DNA from: Maylandia zebra
Lineage: Eukaryota; Chordata; Actinopteri; Cichliformes; Cichlidae
Length of the DNA: 64,000 bases
Reading direction: 5' to 3'
Assembly: GCF_041146795.1 (NCBI RefSeq)
Contig: NC_135174.1
Span: 5,829,878 to 5,893,877, forward strand
Shown here: piece by piece, positions 59,111 to 64,000 of the stretch
Position numbering within the stretch: the stretch's first letter is position 1
Layout: each line of letters begins with the position of its first letter
Position numbers and translations under genes: made by a program
The notes under the pieces: model-generated
Database searches by the model: none
What the model was told of the DNA's origin: nothing
What the model saw: only the letters and a program-made list of their open reading frames with translations

Positions 59111-60112
59111 CATGTTTCAGAGAGTTAAAATGTGAAATTGACACGGTGGATGCGATGGACTTGGCGTGTCTATTATACGTTTTGCTGTGATATACATCCT
59201 ACAGGATTTTCAATAAAATGTTTTTGTTCACAGTAAAAAATATTTCAAATTGTTGCTTAACACTCGAAGAACATTCCTGAAGGATGACTACACACGCATT
59301 CCTATTGGTGGAAAACACTGAGCTGAACAGATCTGTTTCGTTTGTGTGTTTGCCTGTCTTAATACGTGTGCCTGTATTTACATTGATGTTGCTGTGCATA
59401 GTATAGACAGGATATAGTCTGTGGCAATTTTATTTGTTTATTTATTTACTTTACTGATAGGTACTTTGACTTTATTGGGTATTCAAATATTTACTAAAGG
59501 TATTCAGTAGTCATCAGAAGGTCCTTAGTTTTCGGTCAAAGTACCCTGTCCCCATATACCTCATTTCAGGGTTACTGGCAACTCTGTTGACCCTTGTCCT
59601 TTGCTCTTTTCAGCTTCATCTGTGCCTTCTTTATTAAGTTTCCATCTCTTCAAGTGCTCTCTGAAATTCCATTAATTCCCTCTTTGCACAGATGAATACA
59701 TATACAGTGTTAGGGATGTCGCTGATGAACTAAACAGAAGCATTTGTTTTACAGTAGCCACAGCATTCCACACATTTCTCTTGCAGTGCACTGACAAAAC
59801 TTTTCAGTAGAGCGTACAGCCCGATTCGATCCGGTGGGGGGATGCCAGATCAGGCGCCCCCATCCGGCTCTATATTAAAGGGTAAGTATTAATTTTCATT
59901 TCGAACTGATAGAAGAAAAAAAATTGTAGTTAACTAAATAGAAGAAAGTAGAAGAGAAATAACAATCTAACGTAAACCAGTGACACACTCTTGGGCCTGA
60001 TCAACCTTGGCAGGGCCTTCCTGGATGGTGTCTAGTGATAATGGCTGAAACGCCCAATGAATCCAAGGTCCACTACTGATGATGTGTCCCAAATTTAATA
60101 TTATAATAAGTG
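59111..60112. other. no gene recognised
   Basis: Includes an imperfect GC-rich dyad at 59,833-59,867 (CCGGTGGGGGG with CGCCCCCATCCGG). No coding or repeat boundaries established. Confidence 0.5.
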
Positions 60113-60260
60113 CTGTCAGCGTTAATCTCGTTAAAATGACGTTAACGGCATAACTGCATTAACATGGCATATCTCTGTTAGCGAGTTAGCACAGATCGCC
60201 CCGTGTGTGGGGCTGCATGGCGCTAACGCGTTAACGAGCTAACCGCGCTAACGCCTTCAC
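60113..60260. repeat. GTTAAC-rich dispersed repeat, probably a hAT end
   Basis: Starts AGTGCTGTCAGCGTTAATCT and is dense in GTTAACG and GCGTTAACG palindromes, a pattern seen at ends of some fish hAT elements. No partner end found in the window. Confidence 0.45.
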
Positions 60261-61374
60261 ACCTGCACAGACTATCGACAGTAAGGCTATACCTGAGCAG
60301 AAAAGTGTGTCAAAGTGTGTGGACCGTGTGTCAAAATGACAAACGCTACACTGGTTTACAAAGGAATTCCAAGTTTACGTTTAATTTCGTAATTCTTATG
60401 TTTTGCGTGACTAGCAATCTCCGTACAGGTGTTCAGAATGTATTCTCCTGGATAAGACTTTTGATAATCTGCAACCATTTTTTATTAAACTATGTGAGGT
60501 CAAAAGTATTGCTTGGCGACTGTCAACATGTTCTCTAAATGAGTACCTTTTTTCTTCTAGCAAACAAGATGCAGGTTGTAAGGAAAAGTGAGGGGTAAAA
60601 ATCGCCCTCCTCCAACAAGACAAGCTCCAAGTAAGTGAAGTACAGAGTGAGACTTTGTGTCGCCCACAAGGGATCAACAATGAACGCAGAGATTCATTTA
60701 AGCAACCAGGCTGATGTTGCCTGAAAGGTTCAGTGTGGGTTTTTTTTGGTTATGGTGGTGTGGATTTTTAGCATGCGTACAAATGATTACACAACTCTCC
60801 AAATATCAGAAATACTAGAAAATATATATATATGTATATATGTACATGTAAGGAAGAGGACTCCCTTACTATATTTATTTATATTATATTATCTGTATAG
60901 CACTTTAGAGCACACCTTTCACTTTATTAAAAGCACCTTATCAAACACTTTATTTAGCATTGCACTTTAAGCATGGATTTGCACACAAGAAGTTTAAATA
61001 TTTATTGACTATTTATTGGGAATTTTAAAATCAGTTGGTAGCCTTATTTCAGATCCTGCACAGCTGCTCCTCAAGGAATGTGGTGGTTGTCTGTCAGGAG
61101 AAAAGAATGGTGATTGAGATTTTGATTAAGGTTTACCAGTAAGGAAAACTAATGCAAGTGTGTGTGAAATCTAGGGATAAAAGTGGTGCAAATAAGTGTT
61201 TGTAAGATAATGATTACTCACCTTTCTTGCCTGTGTCCTCTTCAAGGTGTTTGGGCAAAGGTTTCCCCTGGGGTCCAGACACCATTTAAAGGTTCCGGGA
61301 GAGACCATTGGTAAAGAGAGTGTGGTGAATCTTGTTGTGCTTGGGTTTCTGGGTTTTTATAACATTGGGTTTGG
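60261..61374. other. no gene recognised
   Basis: AT-rich sequence leading to the LTR. Short open frames only, no domains seen. Confidence 0.5.
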
Positions 61375-62523
61375 TGTAACATTAAAGTGTGAAATATTTA
61401 TTAATATGTAAATGTGAAAATGTATTTATGTATTTATTTATTCTTATTGATATATTGGATATTGTGGTGGAAGGTTGGGATTTAAGAATTTACCTGAGAG
61501 TGGAATAATGGTTTAGTCTGTGACAGCTGAACATATTTAAGGCTGCCAGTTGTCATTAGAGTGTGGTTTTTTGTGCTGTGAAGAAGCTTGACAAATTAAT
61601 TGTTGTAAGGGGAGCTGTATAGGAAATAAATGCTTTTTTGTTCCACTACACTTGCCTTGGTCCATCTCACTGTGTTTCCAGCCGCTAGTGATGGCCAAAT
61701 GAAGCTTTCCGAAGCACTGAAGCTTGTATTGAAAAACGGTTCATTACTCGAAGCTTTTCAACACAGTCCTCTCCGGTGACATCTGGTGGTGAAAATTTTG
61801 AAGAGCAGCTTGAATCTGCAAAATAAAACGGACTGCTCAATTATCACTGCTCACTCAAGAGTGGAGTTCTCTCTGATATTGGGCCACCGTTCCGTTGCTT
61901 TGAACATGTAATTGGTTTTGTTTTCTCGATTGGGGGGCTGAAAAAAATGTAATGCGTATCTGCGTAATACATTTTAATCAATAAACTTTCCCTATTTAAA
62001 CATGCACTATGGTGGCCTTTCTTTGCTCATAACTCCTTGATGTTGGTAAATACAATAAGTGAGCAATATATATAATATACATATGATAATGCACAGCACA
62101 TTATGGAGTATGCCCCTGCTGTGAAGTCCTGCCTCCATCTACTTGTCGTTTAATCACTGGACAGCTGGACAGGTTCATACAAAATATTAGATTAGGCCAA
62201 TTCCTATACATATTTTTGACCTAGGGGTGGGATTGATTGTGAACTGGAAAGGGAAAATGCTTAGGGGGCTGAGTAGGGCTGCATCGTCACTGATTTGTAG
62301 AATCCTTTTGATTCGATACAGGATCCGATTCAATTTGATTGGAATCTGGAAAGTTTTGCCTCAGTCAGAAATATTACAAGTCTGATCATTTAACAGTATA
62401 TATCCATAATTTCGTATCTATTAAAAGAAAGCTGATACATGTGAGACTTAATTAGAGATGTAAACAGAGAGTTATGAAACCTGCAGCTGCAGAAGCCAGC
62501 GGGGAAAAAAAGAGGCAAACACA

Positions 62524-62575
62524 GCGCGGACCCGACGACGCACCAAAATCTGATTCTGACGCGTCGGGTCCGCGC
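62524..62575. repeat. 14-bp GC-rich hairpin inside the hAT element
   Basis: GCGCGGACCCGACG (62524-62537) pairs perfectly with CGTCGGGTCCGCGC (62562-62575) across a 24-nt loop. It lies in the non-coding half of the element. Confidence 0.8.
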
Positions 62576-62826
62576 TCTGTGTTTACGTTTGTATGCAGAA
62601 TCCGTAAACCTGCTCCTAGTTACTGTTTTAGCTGCATGGTGTTTGACGACATGTTGTGAGGTTTAACCTGAGATGCTGGCGTTTCAGGCATAATAACGTT
62701 AATTTACAAATCGACACGGGATTTTAATGAATCAATATCACTTTATTCAATTTAGCATGGATTGTAATCAGAAAAGCGATAATCAAAACCCATCCCTAAT
62801 CAAGAACTTGCAAAGTAAAAACATGA

Positions 62827-63033
62827 TCAATGTAAGGTAGCCCTTTTGTTATTTACATTTAAAAAGAGGATTAGTGTTACTGTGCGCTGGCTGAGTCTGT
62901 TTCTTTTCTTAGAAATAGTTTCTCCTGCCCTGGAGAAAATCCACTTGCATGGAACAGAAGAGGCTGTGGAGTGCAGGAACCACACTGCAAGCTGGTAGAT
63001 ATGCAGGTATTCCTGGGTCCTGCAGACTATCAC
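62827..63033 (-). pseudogene. hAT transposase C-terminal dimerisation domain remnant
   Basis: Reads STASSVPCKWIFSRAGETIS then KKRNRLSQRTVTLILFLNVN. This matches the hAT C-terminal pattern (ASSxPxERxFSxAGxxxSxxRxRLxxxxVxxLxFLxxN), with Lys-Trp in place of the usual Glu-Arg. It ends about 1.1 kb from the left end of the element. It is the 3' part of a transposase whose catalytic DDE region was deleted. Confidence 0.85.
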
Positions 63034-63229
63034 CTAAAAACAATAAACAAAATGATTTTCTAAACTGTAGCAATGTAATGTACGTATAGTGTCAAATACA
63101 TTTTTGTAGTCTTCATTAGCTTTAATTCACATGGAAGTGTTCCTAAAGTCATATGCTGTAATGATATTTACATTATGAAAACATGATTTTGGACATTTCA
63201 AGTTTTTCACTTCGGCAGATAAAATGAAT

Positions 63230-63305
63230 TGAGCAAAATCAACTCAAAATATTTCCACACGCCATAACGTCCTCTCTTCCTCGCTGGCTCCATATCTGTC
63301 AGTGG
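63230..63305 (-). pseudogene. possible BED-finger start of the hAT transposase
   Basis: DMEPARKRGRYGVWKYFEL resembles the opening of a BED zinc finger (basic, then VWxYF). The cysteine and histidine ligands that should follow are missing. Position and strand fit the N terminus of the transposase whose C terminus is at 62,827-63,033. Confidence 0.5.
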
Positions 63306-63575
63306 AATGATCACCTCGTCGCTATCTGTCACCATCAACACACTCCACGAATCCCGTGGATGATTCACTTCCTTATATCCGTTTGAATCAGGTACCGAAG
63401 CAGTTACGTGCGTAATGAAGCTTCGGACGTCACTGGTCACGTGACCTTTGCCAAACGAAGCAAGCCTCGACACAGTGCTTCTGAACCAGTGTGTTGTTTT
63501 TTTCGACACACGCTCCGGAGCGTCAGCTTCAAGCGGGCCATCACTACCAGCCGCTAAGGGCTGCCCTGTTACAAG

Positions 63576-63589
63576 TGGTGTCAGAAGTG
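63576..63589 (+). other. primer-binding site of the LTR element
   Basis: TGGTGTCAGAAGTG begins two bases after the LTR end TGTTACA. The TGG start and position are those of a tRNA 3'-end-primed site. The priming tRNA was not determined. Confidence 0.6.
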
Positions 63590-63613
63590 TGTCACTCATG
63601 GCACAGTGAGAAG

Positions 63614-64000
63614 ATGATGACAAGAGGTGGAAGAAAGCCAGGCCAAGAGGAGCAGCCTGATGAAGGAGTTGGAGCTTCATCTGAGCTAGAGGCCATGGCA
63701 GCAACAAGCCCTGAGGACAAATTGGAGGAGTTGACAGGGTTGGTGAAATCTCTTATGCGGTCTCAAGCAGCCAGAGACCAAAAGTGGGAGAAGGATTTGT
63801 CACGTCAGGAGCAAAGGTGGAAAGGCATGCAGCATCAATTTCAGCAAATCCAGCTACAAGTTAACGCTGTAATTGATAAGCCTGATCCACCAGAGGCGCC
63901 AGCGCCCCCTACAACATCTGAAGAACAAGAACTTGGATTCAAAGGTGAAGACATTCCAGTGGCCAGTGGGTCCAAGTCTTTAAGTGAACCAAAACTTTTT
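63614..64000 (+). CDS. 5' part of an LTR-retrotransposon gag gene, runs off the window
   Basis: ATGATG at 63614 opens a frame of 129 codons with no stop up to the last base. It begins MMTRGGRKPGQEEQPDEGVG, then a charged, Gln-rich helical stretch (LEELTGLVKSLMRSQAARDQ, then KWEKDLSRQEQRWK) likely to form a coiled coil, then a Pro/Ala-rich stretch. The setting (LTR, primer site, gag-like N terminus) fits a Ty3/Gypsy-type element. No capsid or zinc knuckle is reached. The intact frame suggests a fairly young insertion. Confidence 0.7.
   Translation, partial: MMTRGGRKPGQEEQPDEGVGASSELEAMAATSPEDKLEELTGLVKSLMRSQAARDQKWEKDLSRQEQRWKGMQHQFQQIQLQVNAVIDKPDPPEAPAPPTTSEEQELGFKGEDIPVASGSKSLSEPKLF

Larger units (their letters stand above)
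61678..63554 (-). mobile_element. internally deleted hAT transposon with 8-bp target duplication
   Basis: Element 61686-63546 (1,861 bp) with inverted ends TAGTGATGGCC and GGCCATCACTA. CCAGCCGC flanks both sides (61678-61685 and 63547-63554), the 8-bp duplication typical of hAT. Subterminal GAAGC/GCTTC repeats are dense. On the minus strand it keeps a BED-finger-like start and the C-terminal dimerisation domain but lacks the catalytic middle, so it is non-autonomous. Confidence 0.92.
61375..63573 (+). mobile_element. 5' LTR of an LTR retrotransposon, split by a hAT insertion
   Basis: Starts TGTAACA at 61375 and ends TGTTACA at 63573; removing the hAT element and one target copy leaves about 330 bp. 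AATAAA lies at 61625-61630. A primer-binding-like TGGTGTCAGAAGTG follows two bases after the end, then a gag frame. The 3' LTR lies beyond the window. The left boundary is inferred from the TGT...ACA symmetry. Confidence 0.72.

Overview
This window looks like teleost fish nuclear DNA. It has split exons with GT/AG junctions, two non-LTR retrotransposon fragments of common fish types, Tc1 and hAT DNA transposons, an LTR retrotransposon, and exons of recognisable vertebrate families (matrin-3/ZNF638-like, serpin B, KIF1, cytosolic sulfotransferase). No bacterial features are present. Family names come from protein motifs recognised by eye; no database search was run, and the species is not determined.

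Positions 1-32,029 are one tandem satellite array that begins before the window. It is built from two related monomers, A (about 590-622 bp) and B (about 471 bp), and I count 37 complete A and 19 B copies. The usual order is A-A-B (13 blocks), with three A-A-A-B and two A-B blocks. In the first 13 kb, marker variants alternate between successive A-A-B blocks, giving a further period of about 3.36 kb. A units carry a roughly 80-bp segment, absent from B, that has tRNA-like box spacing. A (GGCT)n tract and a 22-bp segment present once or twice vary between units.

Positions 32,152-40,669 (minus strand), possibly reaching 50,059, hold a multi-exon gene for a protein with four RRM-like folds and a C-terminal matrin-type zinc finger. 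I could trace 18 exons with consistent splice phases. The four RRMs look like a duplicated two-RRM cassette. One late exon carries an in-frame TAG. The stop codon is only about 120 bp from the satellite, and the nearest canonical poly(A) signal on that strand lies inside the array. Introns hold a Tc1 relic, a solo LTR with 5-bp target duplication, and an L2-like tail.

Positions 41,276-55,617 are a patchwork: a hAT-like non-autonomous element, a 3.7-kb foldback element with long inverted repeats, two serpin B exons, L2 and RTE LINE fragments, five decayed KIF1 exons, two outer exons of an integrase-like gene lacking its catalytic core, and a sulfotransferase first exon. All the gene fragments lie on the minus strand, like the matrin-like gene.

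Positions 55,618-64,000 are mostly mobile DNA: a perfect 20-bp hairpin, a second hAT-like copy nested inside another inverted-repeat element, a fossil gag, and finally an LTR retrotransposon. Its 5' LTR was split by an internally deleted hAT element with a perfect 8-bp target duplication, and its gag frame stays open to the window edge.
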